The notes below the pieces were generated by a model. The model did not search any database, had not been told where the DNA came from, and saw nothing but the letters and a program-made list of their open reading frames with translations. Below are positions 21,004 to 30,167 of a stretch of DNA of 64,000 nucleotides, in pieces. The stretch's first letter is position 1, and each line of letters starts with the position of its first letter. The DNA comes from Lentilactobacillus kosonis (GTDB lineage: Bacteria > Bacillota > Bacilli > Lactobacillales > Lactobacillaceae), in the NCBI RefSeq assembly GCF_003864335.1, contig NZ_BEXA01000004.1, positions 62,001 through 126,000 on the forward strand. The letters run 5' to 3'. The translations under genes and the position numbers were made by a program.

Positions 21004-21777
21004 ATGTATAAAGCAATCACGTTTTTTGACCTTGATCACACCCTATTAAATGAACAAACTAAAGTTGACGATGAAGTAGCTGCCGCAATGAAGCAACTGC
21101 GGGAAAATAATGTTCTTCCAGTTATTTCAAGCGGTCGAAACATCTTCGAAATCACTGAAATTATGAAAAAAACTGGAATTGATACCGTTGTCGGTGCTAA
21201 TGGTAGTTATGTTCAATTTGAAGGTAAGCCCGTCTATAAATCACTTGTCCCTAATGAACTGATTACAAGCCTCATGGAATTTGGTAAGCCATTTGAAGAT
21301 TCAGTGACCGTTTATAATGACAAGGATTACCGTATCAGCTTTGTTAACGAAACCGTTAAAAATAATTATGCTTCAATCAACACGCCAGTCCCACCAGTTG
21401 GAGTAGATGATTTTATAAAGGATAACGAGGTCGTAATGATGGTTATCAATACCGTAGGCCATGATCAAGATTATATCGATAAGTTCGCTGGCAAACTGAC
21501 ATTTTATAGAAACACTCCTTACAGCATGGACGTTGTGATGGATGGCGGTTCGAAAATGCGGGGAATTCAAGAGCTACAAAAGAATACTGGCCTAGAAGGG
21601 ATCCCTACCTATGCATTTGGTGATGGCAATAATGATGTTCCCATGCTCGAATACGTGGACCACCCCGTAGTAATGGGCAATGGTCTTCCCCATGTAAAAG
21701 AGCTCGCTGAATTTATTACCACCAATAATACTGATCACGGCATTGTGAATGGTTTAAAACACTTTGATTTAATTTAG
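21004..21777 (+). CDS. HAD-superfamily phosphatase, Cof type
   Basis: Sugar or nucleotide phosphatase of the Cof (HAD-IIB) family. The nucleophile motif is FFDLDHTLL near residue 9, motif II the Ser of VISSGR, and motif IV GDGNNDVPML near the C-terminus. 257 residues; ATG at 21004 after AAGGTGG. Physiological substrate not predictable. Confidence 0.92.
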   Translation: MYKAITFFDLDHTLLNEQTKVDDEVAAAMKQLRENNVLPVISSGRNIFEITEIMKKTGIDTVVGANGSYVQFEGKPVYKSLVPNELITSLMEFGKPFEDSVTVYNDKDYRISFVNETVKNNYASINTPVPPVGVDDFIKDNEVVMMVINTVGHDQDYIDKFAGKLTFYRNTPYSMDVVMDGGSKMRGIQELQKNTGLEGIPTYAFGDGNNDVPMLEYVDHPVVMGNGLPHVKELAEFITTNNTDHGIVNGLKHFDLI

Positions 21778-21849
21778 TCGTTTTTCTAAAATCAATCAAA
21801 TATTAGCATACTCATTTAATTCATAAATCCAAATATTTGTCTTCATAAA

Positions 21850-21885
21850 AAGGTCACTAACACGTTAAGTTAGTGGCCTTAATTT
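21850..21885. terminator. bidirectional terminator between HAD gene and cobT
   Basis: AAGGTCACTAAC (21850-21861) pairs with GTTAGTGGCCTT (21869-21880), with A run before and T run after. Confidence 0.85.
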
Positions 21886-21906
21886 TTACAAAATTATTAT
21901 TCAGTT

Positions 21907-22944
21907 CTAGGGTTGATAACCAAATTGCATTTCGTTTTGCGTATTCATCTGAGTTAATACGTTTTCAATGGCGTCAATTAACGGCAGTACCAACAAAGCT
22001 CCGGTCCCTTCACCCACCGCTAAATGTAAGTCTAGCAATGGTTCAATGTTCAGATAGTCTATTGCCAATGCCGTTCCATTTTCCATTGATGCATGTGATG
22101 TAATTACATACTGATTAATTTTAGGCGTCAGTAATTCGGCCAATGATAACGCCGCATACGAAATAAAGCCATCTAAGATAACCGGCACTCCCATTTCAGC
22201 GGCACCAATCATTGCCCCAATCTTAGCCCCAATTTCATAACCGCCGACTGTTTGTAAAATTGTCATTGCATCATCATTCGCCGGATGCCATCGTTTAAGA
22301 GCCTGGGCGACCACTTTAATTTTATGCTGGCGCCGAACTTCTGTTATATTGGATCCATAACCGACAATTTCGGCTGGTTTAATATCATAACGAGCCGCGA
22401 GAATCGCAGCGGCAGCGGTCGTGTTGGCAATTCCTAGCTCCCCCAACAAGATTATTCGATTACCTGATTCAATCACTTGATGTGCAACTTCACGCCCAAT
22501 TTTAATTGATCGTTCTGCCTCATCTCGAGTCATTGCTGGTTCTTGGACCATATTCCTGGTTCCCCAACGAATCTTTTGAGCAATAATTCGTGGATCATCA
22601 AGCTCTGCATGAACTCCGACATCAATCACTTTCATGTCACAATGCACACTATTAGCGATAGCCGCGGCGGCAGTGTGACCATTAAGTAAATTGATCGATT
22701 GAATTGCAGTAACTTTTTGTGGGGTAGCCGAAACTCCTTCTTCAGCCACTCCGTGATCAGCGGCAAACACTAAACAACACCGCTGATCAACTGATAATTC
22801 AGGGCTATTTTGAATACCGGCAATCTTAACGGCTAGTTCTTCCAGCCGACCTAAACCTGCAATTGGTTTTGCTAAATTATCAAGTTTCTCTTGCATCTCT
22901 GTTTGTGCAATTAACGAAATTGGTTTTAATGAATAATCAGCCAA
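21907..22944 (-). CDS. cobT: nicotinate-nucleotide--dimethylbenzimidazole phosphoribosyltransferase
   Basis: Activates the lower ligand base of cobalamin by making alpha-ribazole phosphate. 345 residues from the TTG at 22944, chosen because AGGAGGAG lies four bases upstream. Conserved CobT features: LVFAADHGVAEEGVSA, LLGELGIANTTAAAA and the C-terminal HLAVGEGTGALL with the catalytic glutamate. No other cobalamin gene or B12 riboswitch is seen next to it. Confidence 0.93.
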   Translation of the reverse strand: MADYSLKPISLIAQTEMQEKLDNLAKPIAGLGRLEELAVKIAGIQNSPELSVDQRCCLVFAADHGVAEEGVSATPQKVTAIQSINLLNGHTAAAAIANSVHCDMKVIDVGVHAELDDPRIIAQKIRWGTRNMVQEPAMTRDEAERSIKIGREVAHQVIESGNRIILLGELGIANTTAAAAILAARYDIKPAEIVGYGSNITEVRRQHKIKVVAQALKRWHPANDDAMTILQTVGGYEIGAKIGAMIGAAEMGVPVILDGFISYAALSLAELLTPKINQYVITSHASMENGTALAIDYLNIEPLLDLHLAVGEGTGALLVLPLIDAIENVLTQMNTQNEMQFGYQP

Positions 22945-23100
22945 ATGATCTCCTCCTAGAATAAAGGTGCTTACAACAATTAGTTTATCACTGCGCCATT
23001 GCACTAATTATCCGAGTTATTAACAATATTTAATGCTGATTTAACTAATTATGACATCTTTGATGACTTAAGTTATGAAATTTTAAATAACGATATGCTT

Positions 23101-23128
23101 GGCCGCAAGTTCGATTCCCACCGAGTTA
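23101..23128 (+). other. possible tRNA 3'-end remnant
   Basis: The stretch holds GTTCGATTCCCAC, which looks like the T loop and 3' side of a tRNA T arm, but the 5' side does not pair and no upstream half exists. It could be a relic of a tRNA-targeted insertion or chance. Confidence 0.2.
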
Positions 23129-23161
23129 ATTTAATAATATACAAACAAATATTAAATTAAT

Positions 23162-23190
23162 AAAAAGACGTCTATTCAAGACGTCTTTTT
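23162..23190 (-). terminator. terminator of the methyltransferase gene
   Basis: AAAAAGACGTC (23162-23172) pairs with GACGTCTTTTT (23180-23190), seven-base loop, after the corrected stop at 23204. Confidence 0.88.
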
Positions 23191-23203
23191 CGTTATAGTT
23201 AAC

Positions 23204-23889
23204 CTATTTTGTACCTACTAGTATTTTCGTACTAAGAGCTGCATACATCCCATTGAAACCACCATGCTGAGTTGACAGTTCACGTATACCGAGTTGCCTC
23301 AACCTATTTCGGTATTCACCAACGTGCTCGATATCCAAATTATTATTTTTCCATCTGGCTTTAGTACTCGATATGCTTCGTCAATCGCTTGTAATCTGCT
23401 GGCCTTAGGCTTCACGTTATGAATTGATAAACTAGCTACAACGTAATCAAATTGATTTTCTTTAAAAGCCAGCTTAGTCATGTCTCCTGTCACCAATTCA
23501 CTAACTGTACTAACTCCTGCCTGCTCTATATTTCGCTGCGTTTCTACTGCAGAATTTCCTAACTGATCGCCTTGATTCCAAATATCTAGGCCAATCACCT
23601 TACCAGGTTCTTTCAACCGCTTTGCAATTTCAATCAGAAACGCACCATGACCTGTACCCAAATCCAAGACTTGCGCGTTGCTATTAAGATTTAATCCAGT
23701 AACTATTCGTTTTATAAGCTTGTATTTGCCAAAAAGTGAAGTGTGTAAGTACACAACTCCAAATAATAAAAATACAATCGGAACAATACACCTAGTCCAA
23801 TTTTCTGAGATAATCCCCATAATTAACCCAATTATACCAATCAATAAAAACATCACTGGTACTAACGGAGCATCAACGCCCTTTTTCAT
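23204..23889 (-). CDS. membrane-anchored class I SAM methyltransferase (frameshifted)
   Basis: Two N-terminal membrane helices (about 8-25 and 30-48) followed by a Rossmann methyltransferase domain with motif I VLDLGTGHGAF and a post-motif FDYVVASLSIHNV. As read it ends at 23299, but adding one G at about 23340 (after IIIW) continues as DIEHVGEYRNRLRQLG and stops at 23204, giving about 228 residues. ATG at 23889 follows TAGGAGAT. Substrate unknown; UbiE-like by fold. Confidence 0.85.
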
Positions 23890-23907
23890 ACAATATCTCC
23901 TATTCAC

Positions 23908-24120
23908 TTATGACTCATATCGTTCAATAATACATGATTTATACAAATTACTACAAGTTTACTTTTACAATAATGATATAAATTAGCTATTACTAGCTTG
24001 AGCTAAGAAAAAATCTTTACGAATCCAATGCTACCTGAAATATACATCAATCATTAAGAACCTATTTAATTATGGTAATTTACTTGGCAACATACCCTTA
24101 AATATATGAAAATAATTTAG
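23908..24120. other. intergenic region without recognisable genes
   Basis: Divergent intergenic DNA between the methyltransferase and the secreted protein gene; AT-rich, no RNA gene or clear promoter that I can defend. Confidence 0.5.
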
Positions 24121-24133
24121 GGAGATGAATTTT

Positions 24134-25342
24134 ATGAATAACAAAATTACAGAAACCTTATCTATCGGTTTATTAGGATTAGGCATTGGCTTTACAGTTA
24201 ACCATCATAATGCTTATGCATCATCTTATCGCTGGGTCAAAACCAAGCAATATAAAAACGTTCCTTTTCATTCCAAAACCACTAATTCGGCTTATATGTG
24301 GAATTGGAATCACACTAAACGGATACACAATCTGAAAAACTATCCTAAAACCACTTGGTATCTATCACAAAGTATCAAAATGGCTAAAGGACGCCAAACT
24401 GGCGTTTATTATCAGGTTACCAGTGGTAATGGTCACACTTCTGGTTATGTCTGGCGTGGATACTTAACCAATGGCATCAACCCTAATCATGAGCCGATCA
24501 GCCAACCTCTTCAAAACAATCTGACTAATCAAACTACTGCTCAAAATAATAACTACACTAAGCAAATTTTAAGTCACTTAACCGGATTAATTGTTGATCC
24601 GGCATTATCAAAGGCAGCTAATGCAATCATTACTGGTACTAATGAAGGTAAAGATAATGACACCACCTACTATGAATCAATTAATTATTTATCAGAGAGC
24701 GACCAAACTAACCTAGTTACAGTCTATGGTGGCGCCGCTGACAAATGGAATGGTCAGGAACCCTACGAGACATTTATTAACCAGTCATTCAGTAAAGCCA
24801 AATTTTCGCCAACTAATTATGCCGGCTGGCGAGTTGGCGTCGCAGCAGCGAATAGTGGCATTAATTACGAAGGCGCCTCACATAACAAAGGTGAATTCAT
24901 AATTTTGCTATTACCACCAACCGGATCGCGGCTTACTGACGCCCAACTGGATAGCGCATTGCCTTTCTTATATAACCTTTTTCCTGAAACAATAAAAGAT
25001 ACTCGCCTCGAAAACATGGCAAATATTTTAGCTAATGCCGATGACGAAGAACCTGATGATGTTCAGGCCACCTATGAGGATGCAACCAAATTCTTAACTA
25101 CAACTGAACGATCATCCATGAAAGAATTTTATGGCTCAATTAGTCCTAATGAGTTGAATAGAGTAAACTCAACGGCGAGTTATGTTGAATTAATTAAGCA
25201 GTCAATTATCAAACAAGACCCTAATTTTGCGAATAAATACCGCGGATATTCGATTGGAATCGGCTTAACCAAATTCGGGATTACCTATTTTGGCGATAAT
25301 CCTGGTAGTTACAGAATTTACTTATTACCATCAGTCAAATAG
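24134..25342 (+). CDS. secreted protein with surface SH3-like domain and duplicated C-terminal domain
   Basis: 402 residues with a signal peptide ending near AYA-SS (about residue 30). Residues about 45-115 are the same kind of surface domain as in the metzincin at 13535 (LKNYPKTTWYLSQ...SGYVWRGYLTNG). The remaining 280 residues contain two related halves: YAGWRVGVAAANSGINYEG with IILLLPP, and YRGYSIGIGLTKFGITYFG with IYLLPS. I do not recognise this repeat. ATG at 24134 follows GGGAG. Probably cell-surface associated; function unknown. Confidence 0.8.
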   Translation: MNNKITETLSIGLLGLGIGFTVNHHNAYASSYRWVKTKQYKNVPFHSKTTNSAYMWNWNHTKRIHNLKNYPKTTWYLSQSIKMAKGRQTGVYYQVTSGNGHTSGYVWRGYLTNGINPNHEPISQPLQNNLTNQTTAQNNNYTKQILSHLTGLIVDPALSKAANAIITGTNEGKDNDTTYYESINYLSESDQTNLVTVYGGAADKWNGQEPYETFINQSFSKAKFSPTNYAGWRVGVAAANSGINYEGASHNKGEFIILLLPPTGSRLTDAQLDSALPFLYNLFPETIKDTRLENMANILANADDEEPDDVQATYEDATKFLTTTERSSMKEFYGSISPNELNRVNSTASYVELIKQSIIKQDPNFANKYRGYSIGIGLTKFGITYFGDNPGSYRIYLLPSVK

Positions 25343-25357
25343 AATATCAAACTATAA

Positions 25358-25395
25358 AAGGCCGTAGAAATTAAGATTACTTCTACGGACTTTTC
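25358..25395. terminator. terminator after the secreted protein gene
   Basis: CCGTAGAA (25362-25369) pairs with TTCTACGG (25381-25388), followed by ACTTTTC; A run on the other side may serve the convergent gene. Confidence 0.7.
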
Positions 25396-25400
25396 AATTA

Positions 25401-26270
25401 CTAATCATTTACAAATGAGTTACGGTAATCTCTAATATATTCACGAACGGTTCTTGGCGACCGCTTTAAGACGTTTTCAACTGTATCAGTCACTTGTTTG
25501 GAATTTCCCATTTGAGTAATCAAATACAGCATCACCATCACATTCACAAAATCCTTTGGCAACTCACGTTTAAGCATAGTTCTTCTGAATTTCCATAAGC
25601 TTGGTTTACTGTATGTGATCTTCGTTCCTAAAATGTCTGTCATATCATTAGCAATTTCGTCATATGTCAACGCTACTGGACCCGTAATATCTAATTTTTG
25701 TCCCAAATATTGCGAATCGGTCAAACTGATTGCTGCCACTTCGCCAATATCTCGAGTATCAATAAAACTGGTCTTAGCATGCCCTGCTGGAATAAACAAG
25801 TCATGATTATCCCGAATATCATCTAGATGTGTCGTATCCAAATTTGCATAAAAAAACTGGGCCGAATAAATGTGTAAGGAATTTCTAGTTCAGTAATCAT
25901 TTTTTCAATTTTATGATGGGGAGTAACTGGATTCTTATCCACCCCAATCATTGATATAAACACAATTTGGGAAATATTTTGTTGCTTAGCATATTTTAAA
26001 AATGGTAATGTGTCTTCTTTCGGTTTGGCTAACTGTGGTGGCCTGATAAAGAACACCCTGTTAACTCCTTCAAATGCTTTGGGAAAAGTTTTGGGATTCA
26101 AAAAATCAAAATGAAACTAGCTTAACATTTTTAAAATCAGTAAACTTAGATTGTGATTTAGCAACATCTCTTACACCAGCAATCAGTTCAATGTCCTCGC
26201 GGTTAGCTAACATTTCAATTAATGGGTAACCAATATTCCCGGTACCGCCAATGATCAGAATTCGTTCCAT
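25401..26270 (-). CDS. NmrA/SDR-type NAD(P)-binding protein (two frameshifts)
   Basis: Atypical short-chain dehydrogenase of the NmrA or QOR2 type. The N-terminal part (ERILIIGGTGNIGYPLIE) carries the nucleotide-binding GxxGxxG; the middle (IVFISMIGVDKNP, FIRPSFFMQ) and C-terminal parts lie in two further frames. An extra T near 26115 and a missing A near 25851 account for the breaks; the corrected product is 289 residues. Either a redox sensor or a quinone reductase; no cysteine or metal motif helps decide. Confidence 0.8.
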
Positions 26271-26360
26271 ATTTGTGTCTCCGCTCTATAGATTAATTAT
26301 TTTGACTAATTTTTATTAATAACCTCATAGAAATGAACCGTAAACTTACAAATAAATTTG

Positions 26361-26690
26361 TTAAAGTTCTCTACTTTCCTTGCGAAACTGAACAGGATTG
26401 CCATTAGACGGCCACAATTGACCAACGAACCCCCGGTACTCTTGGGTGAACTTATAATAATTTTCAAGCTCATTTAGCACATTTTCTAAGTGCTCAAGTT
26501 TATACTCGTCAATCGTATAAACTGGATTAACAATCATGCTGCCGTTCTTAGGCTGGCGCGAGAAAAAGATAGTATATTGTTTATTCTGTTTACTATCAAT
26601 AATTTGTAGTTTGTAATGATCACCACGAATATTTTTAAATAGTGGCTTAATTTTATCAGCAATTATCCTAGCTTCATGTGCTGGAATCAT
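26361..26690 (-). CDS. conserved-looking hypothetical protein
   Basis: 109 residues, soluble, not recognised. It begins with a helix rich in Ile, Lys and Ala, followed by strands (HYKLQIIDSKQNKQYTIFF) and a helical C-terminus. AAGGGAAG precedes the ATG. It is alone between an NmrA-like gene and ssrA. Confidence 0.7.
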   Translation of the reverse strand: MIPAHEARIIADKIKPLFKNIRGDHYKLQIIDSKQNKQYTIFFSRQPKNGSMIVNPVYTIDEYKLEHLENVLNELENYYKFTQEYRGFVGQLWPSNGNPVQFRKESREL

Positions 26691-26897
26691 ACAAAACTTC
26701 CCTTTTTATTTTTATTTGTAATGCAGATCAAACAGTGCAATTAAATTATTCATCAGGTTTCGTTTTAGCACTTAATAATTGTATGTGAAATGTTGATAAG
26801 TTAGTTTTTATCCAATTGTATTTAGTAACAATTATAAAACTAATTTATCGGCAAGTGATTACTTCTAATAGCCCGCTTAATAAAATAATTCAAAATA

Positions 26898-26928
26898 AAA
26901 AGCCGATAGCAATAAGCTATCGGCTTTT
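26898..26928. terminator. terminator of ssrA
   Basis: AAAAGCCGATAGC (26898-26910) pairs with GCTATCGGCTTTT (26916-26928), five-base loop, immediately after the tmRNA 3' end on the minus strand. Confidence 0.9.
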
Positions 26929-26937
26929 CTGTATATA

Positions 26938-27302
26938 TGGAGTCGGCGGGAGTCGAACCCGCGTCCGAGCATATCGTGACCTAGATATCTACGCTCATAG
27001 ATCTACTATTTAAAATTCGCCACTGAAAACGCCGCAAATCAAGGCACCCATCAATGACTAACCTGATTAATCTCTTCTATCTACTTCAGGTGGGAGCGAA
27101 TAGCGTGAGTCCACTAAATTTAGGACCCAGATCTAACCCGTGGACGAGGTTAGGAGGATCTACGTTAAGCGCTTATTAGGCAGCTAAAGCGTAAGAATTG
27201 TTATTATTTTTTGCAGTTATAATTTAACTGGACGGTTTAGCGTGACGCCGCACGAAGCGCAATCCAGGCTCGACCTATACCCGTCGAATCCTTAACGACC
27301 CC
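26938..27302 (-). ncRNA. ssrA: transfer-messenger RNA
   Basis: tmRNA rescues ribosomes stalled on broken mRNAs. The tRNA-like ends pair (5' GGGGTCG with 3' CGACTCC), the 5' region has the conserved GGATTCGACGGG, and the 3' T arm reads CGGGTTCGACTCCCG. The resume codon GCA at 27212-27214 starts a tag AKNNNNSYALAA ending in TAA at 27176-27178, which has the usual ALAA degradation end. CCA is not encoded. Confidence 0.97.
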
Positions 27303-27394
27303 GAAAATACTGCACTAATACTTTACCATATTAATGTATTTTAGGAAAGAACAACGTCTTTATGAATCATGATTTCTAGTTAAATTACCTTAAT

Positions 27395-27763
27395 TTAATA
27401 TGTTTCAGAAATTAGTTCCAAAACATGTGCCAAAATATCAGCGGGTGCTTGTTCAATTAATTCAATATTCCTATTTTCTGGATCAATTGCTCGTTCTTGG
27501 TCAGTTAAAATATATCCCTTAGTTTTAGTATCCTTCAAAGGAATATTTAACGGGAAACTCGCTTGGCGCTCTGATGAAGAAATGGCCACAATTTTGACCA
27601 TTTTTGTGTACTTATAATATTCGGCATTAGAAACTATCAAAACTGGACGGCGTCCATGCTGCTCGTGACCTAGAGTTGGATTCAAATCTGACCAACAAAT
27701 TGACCCCTGTTTAATTTCATCCCATCCCTGAGCATGATGTACTTCTTTACTGGATTCAGTCAT
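27395..27763 (-). CDS. mazF: MazF/PemK-type mRNA interferase toxin
   Basis: Toxin of a type II toxin-antitoxin pair that cleaves mRNA. 122 residues from the ATG at 27763, behind GGGGGA. The family motifs are present: GSICWSDLNPTLGHEQHGRRPVLIVSN region, and QERAID toward the C-terminus. It is preceded, after 39 bases, by the antitoxin gene, the usual order. Confidence 0.9.
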   Translation of the reverse strand: MTESSKEVHHAQGWDEIKQGSICWSDLNPTLGHEQHGRRPVLIVSNAEYYKYTKMVKIVAISSSERQASFPLNIPLKDTKTKGYILTDQERAIDPENRNIELIEQAPADILAHVLELISETY

Positions 27764-27802
27764 GTAAAATCCCCCGTTCAAAATAATTTAAGTAGTGAAA
27801 GA

Positions 27803-28066
27803 TTACAATTCTTCACGACCAATGGCATCGCCTAAATCAATCTCACGACTTTCCTGGTCATTAAAATATTCTTCAACGTCAAATCCATCAAAACGTTTCT
27901 CAAGTGGTGAGCGATGATCAGCTTTTCGAATCACAATCTCATTATTTCGAACATCGATTTCAATTTCTTCGCCCACAGGATCATCCAAACCAATCTGCTG
28001 TAACAAATCTTTTGGCAATCTGACCCCTTGAGAGTTTCCCCAACGATCAACTGTTTTCTTAATCAT
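27803..28066 (-). CDS. mazE: MazE-type antitoxin (SpoVT/AbrB fold)
   Basis: Antitoxin partner of the downstream MazF. The N-terminal swapped-hairpin domain is clear (KKTVDRWGNSQGVRLPKDLL, EIEIDVRNNEIVI) and the acidic C-terminus is the likely toxin-binding tail. 87 residues from the ATG at 28066, which follows GGAGGGG. Such pairs are autoregulated by the MazE DNA-binding domain. Confidence 0.9.
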   Translation of the reverse strand: MIKKTVDRWGNSQGVRLPKDLLQQIGLDDPVGEEIEIDVRNNEIVIRKADHRSPLEKRFDGFDVEEYFNDQESREIDLGDAIGREEL

Positions 28067-28217
28067 CTCTGCCCCTCCAATCGTTAAATACCACTTAACA
28101 CCAAAAGTATACACCAAGTATATCCAGCGAACAATTAACTTGTCTCAAATTCATAATTCAATAGTATAGTAATTATATAGCATCATTAATCATTTCTACC
28201 TTGGAGGTAACAATGCA

Positions 28218-28979
28218 ATGAATTTTCGACCAGATCGTCGGTTATCACAGATGTTTGAAACAACCAGTTATAATATTTTCATTGCCATCATGGCAGTAAT
28301 ATCAATTGCATTAACTATAACTGAAGTTTTCTGCCCACCAATTGATCATAATCTCCCCTTTTTAATCGTGAATGATTCGATTTTGATGCTTTTTACCTTA
28401 GATTATTTCATTCGCCTAGCTATTGCTCCCAAGAAATGGTATTTCTTCAAAAATAATATTTTTGATTTAATCGCCATTATCCCATTCAACACAGCATTCT
28501 CACTATTTAGATTTGCTCGACTATTCCGAATTGCTCGTTTCTTAAGACTAGTTAAGTTGATCAGAATTGTTGGTTTTTCTGGGAGATTCTCGAAGTCCCT
28601 TCGCAAAATTCTCAGCACCAATGGATTCGGCTATGTTCTCTTAACTTCCGGAACCCTGATTGGTGTTTCAACATTAATTTATTCATATTCCGAGAACTCT
28701 AGTATTGGTAGATCATTATGGTGGGCAATTACAACGACCACCACGGTTGGGTATGGTGATGTTAGTCCGCAGACCACCCTGGGTAGAATTACCGCGGTAG
28801 TGTTAATGATAACCGGTATTGGATTGATTGGTTCATTGACAAGTACGGTTACCACCTTCTTCTTTGAAGATCATAACGATAAACAAAATGAAGAAATCGC
28901 TGACTTGAAAAAGCAAAACGAACAAATTTTACATAAATTGGATGAATTACAAACGGCATTAAAGGAATATAAATCATAG
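28218..28979 (+). CDS. voltage-gated-type potassium channel
   Basis: Ion channel with six membrane helices. The S4 segment has regularly spaced arginines (RFARLFRIARFLRLVKLIR) and the selectivity filter is TTVGYGD, which marks K+ selectivity. A C-terminal coiled coil (about 220-253) would tetramerise it. 253 residues; ATG after GGAGG. Full-length for bacterial Kv-like channels. Confidence 0.93.
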   Translation: MNFRPDRRLSQMFETTSYNIFIAIMAVISIALTITEVFCPPIDHNLPFLIVNDSILMLFTLDYFIRLAIAPKKWYFFKNNIFDLIAIIPFNTAFSLFRFARLFRIARFLRLVKLIRIVGFSGRFSKSLRKILSTNGFGYVLLTSGTLIGVSTLIYSYSENSSIGRSLWWAITTTTTVGYGDVSPQTTLGRITAVVLMITGIGLIGSLTSTVTTFFFEDHNDKQNEEIADLKKQNEQILHKLDELQTALKEYKS

Positions 28980-28996
28980 CCATTCAACCAACAAAA

Positions 28997-29028
28997 AAAG
29001 CCGCCTCATTTAAGAGGCGGCTTTACTT
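28997..29028. terminator. bidirectional terminator between the channel gene and rsgA
   Basis: AAAGCCGCCTC (28997-29007) pairs with GAGGCGGCTTT (29014-29024), six-base loop, A run on the left and TTTACTTTT on the right. Confidence 0.85.
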
Positions 29029-29033
29029 TTGAA

Positions 29034-30056
29034 TTACTTTTTAACTGAATTTTTAACTTGATTTTTAAAGCCTTTCATCCCGCCGACTGACTTAAACATC
29101 CGGTCGGTCTTAGCTTGCTCAATTTGGCGGCTAGACAATCCAGAGTATTGCATTTCATGCTGCAACTTCTGATAACTTGCCAATCGTTCAGCAGATAATC
29201 GGCCTGATTCAACGGCAGCTTTAACTGCACAACCAGGTTCTGCTTCATGCTGGCAATCATTAAACTTACATTGAGTTGCTAACTCAACAATATCAGCAAA
29301 CGTCTGTTCAGTAGCCGACTGGCTCACACCAACAATCCCAACCGTCCGAATGCCTGGAGTATCAATCAGGCGAGCACCACTACCTAATAAGTGCATTTTA
29401 CTACTAGTAGTCGTGTGCCGTCCCTTACCGTCATCTTCTCGAATCTTATTAGTCTTTTCAACATTCTGATTCATCAATTTATTGATAAGAGTTGATTTCC
29501 CAACGCCTGATGAACCAACGAACGCTACGTTGACACCACGAACAAGGTATTCATCAAATTTAGTTAACGAACTTATTTCATTCATGCTAGTAGCAATTAT
29601 TGGAATTCCATATGCATTAACTTCAATTTGGGATTGATAGTTCTCAAGTTGAGTATTACTAATTAAATCAGTTTTAGTTAAAACGATTACCGGATTTGCG
29701 CCACTATCCCAAACCAATGTGGTGTACCGATCAAGCCTTGCTAAATTAAAATCCTGATTTACTGACATGGTAATGAATACATAATCTAAGTTGGCAGCCA
29801 TCACTTGTTCTCGATCCTTCGAGCCATTGCTTTGACGTCTAAGAACACTATGTCTTGGTAAAATATCGGTAATTAGAACAAAGTCATTTTGCAATTCACC
29901 AATTACTTCATCGCCAACTACTGGACGCTTACCTTCATTAATCAACTGGCCAGTCAATTTGGCCATTAATTCATTATTTTGATTGTCAATTGCCTTATAG
30001 TTATCTTGAGCTTGTAAACTTACTTGATATTTATTTTCGTTATTTTTTAATCGCAT
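29034..30056 (-). CDS. rsgA: RsgA-type circularly permuted ribosome GTPase
   Basis: GTPase acting on the 30S ribosomal subunit. An N-terminal OB-fold (about 35-90) is followed by a permuted G domain: TKTD (G4), then GSSGVGKST (G1) and DTPG (G3), and a C-terminal zinc knuckle with Cys, Cys, His and Cys (CKFNDCQHEAEPGC). 340 residues. It stands alone, not in the prpC-stkP-rpe context of the usual rsgA, so it may be a second paralogue. It is preceded by a leader peptide and a predicted translational attenuator. Confidence 0.9.
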   Translation of the reverse strand: MRLKNNENKYQVSLQAQDNYKAIDNQNNELMAKLTGQLINEGKRPVVGDEVIGELQNDFVLITDILPRHSVLRRQSNGSKDREQVMAANLDYVFITMSVNQDFNLARLDRYTTLVWDSGANPVIVLTKTDLISNTQLENYQSQIEVNAYGIPIIATSMNEISSLTKFDEYLVRGVNVAFVGSSGVGKSTLINKLMNQNVEKTNKIREDDGKGRHTTTSSKMHLLGSGARLIDTPGIRTVGIVGVSQSATEQTFADIVELATQCKFNDCQHEAEPGCAVKAAVESGRLSAERLASYQKLQHEMQYSGLSSRQIEQAKTDRMFKSVGGMKGFKNQVKNSVKK

Positions 30057-30062
30057 TGTGAT

Positions 30063-30112
30063 CCTCCTAAATTTTTAATTGGGAGGCTGCCTACTAGCCT
30101 CTAAGCTAGCAC
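30063..30112 (-). promoter_or_regulatory. predicted translational attenuator of rsgA
   Basis: Four RNA segments on the minus strand: 1 (30105-30110, GCTAGC at the leader end), 2 (30093-30101, containing GAGGCTAG), 3 (30081-30088, AGCCTCCC) and 4 (30063-30068, AGGAGG, the rsgA ribosome-binding site). Pairings: 1:2 CTAGC/GCTAG, 2:3 GAGGCT/AGCCTC with a seven-base loop, 3:4 CCTCC/GGAGG. 1:2 excludes 2:3 and allows 3:4, hiding the binding site; a ribosome halted on segment 1 would favour 2:3 and free it. This is the layout of erm-type attenuators. Pairing is seen; function is inferred. Confidence 0.6.
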
Positions 30113-30139
30113 AATGCCCTTAATATTTAGTTTATTCAT
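30101..30139 (-). CDS. 12-residue leader peptide upstream of rsgA
   Basis: A short reading frame encoding MNKLNIKGIVLA with ATG at 30139, a TAG stop at 30101-30103, and an AAAGGAG site six bases before the ATG, as strong as that of any gene here. It ends 44 bases before the rsgA start. Its last codons (GTG CTA GCT) form the first arm of the attenuator. The hydrophobic end IVLA recalls, but is not identical to, known macrolide-stalling leaders. Confidence 0.65.
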   Translation of the reverse strand: MNKLNIKGIVLA

Positions 30140-30167
30140 ACAAATCTCCTTTAATTAATCTATGTTC

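Noticed and set aside
26816-27013. Plus-strand reading frame over the tmRNA 3' end
   Set aside because: It is antisense to ssrA and its terminator; RNA gene conservation explains the open frame.
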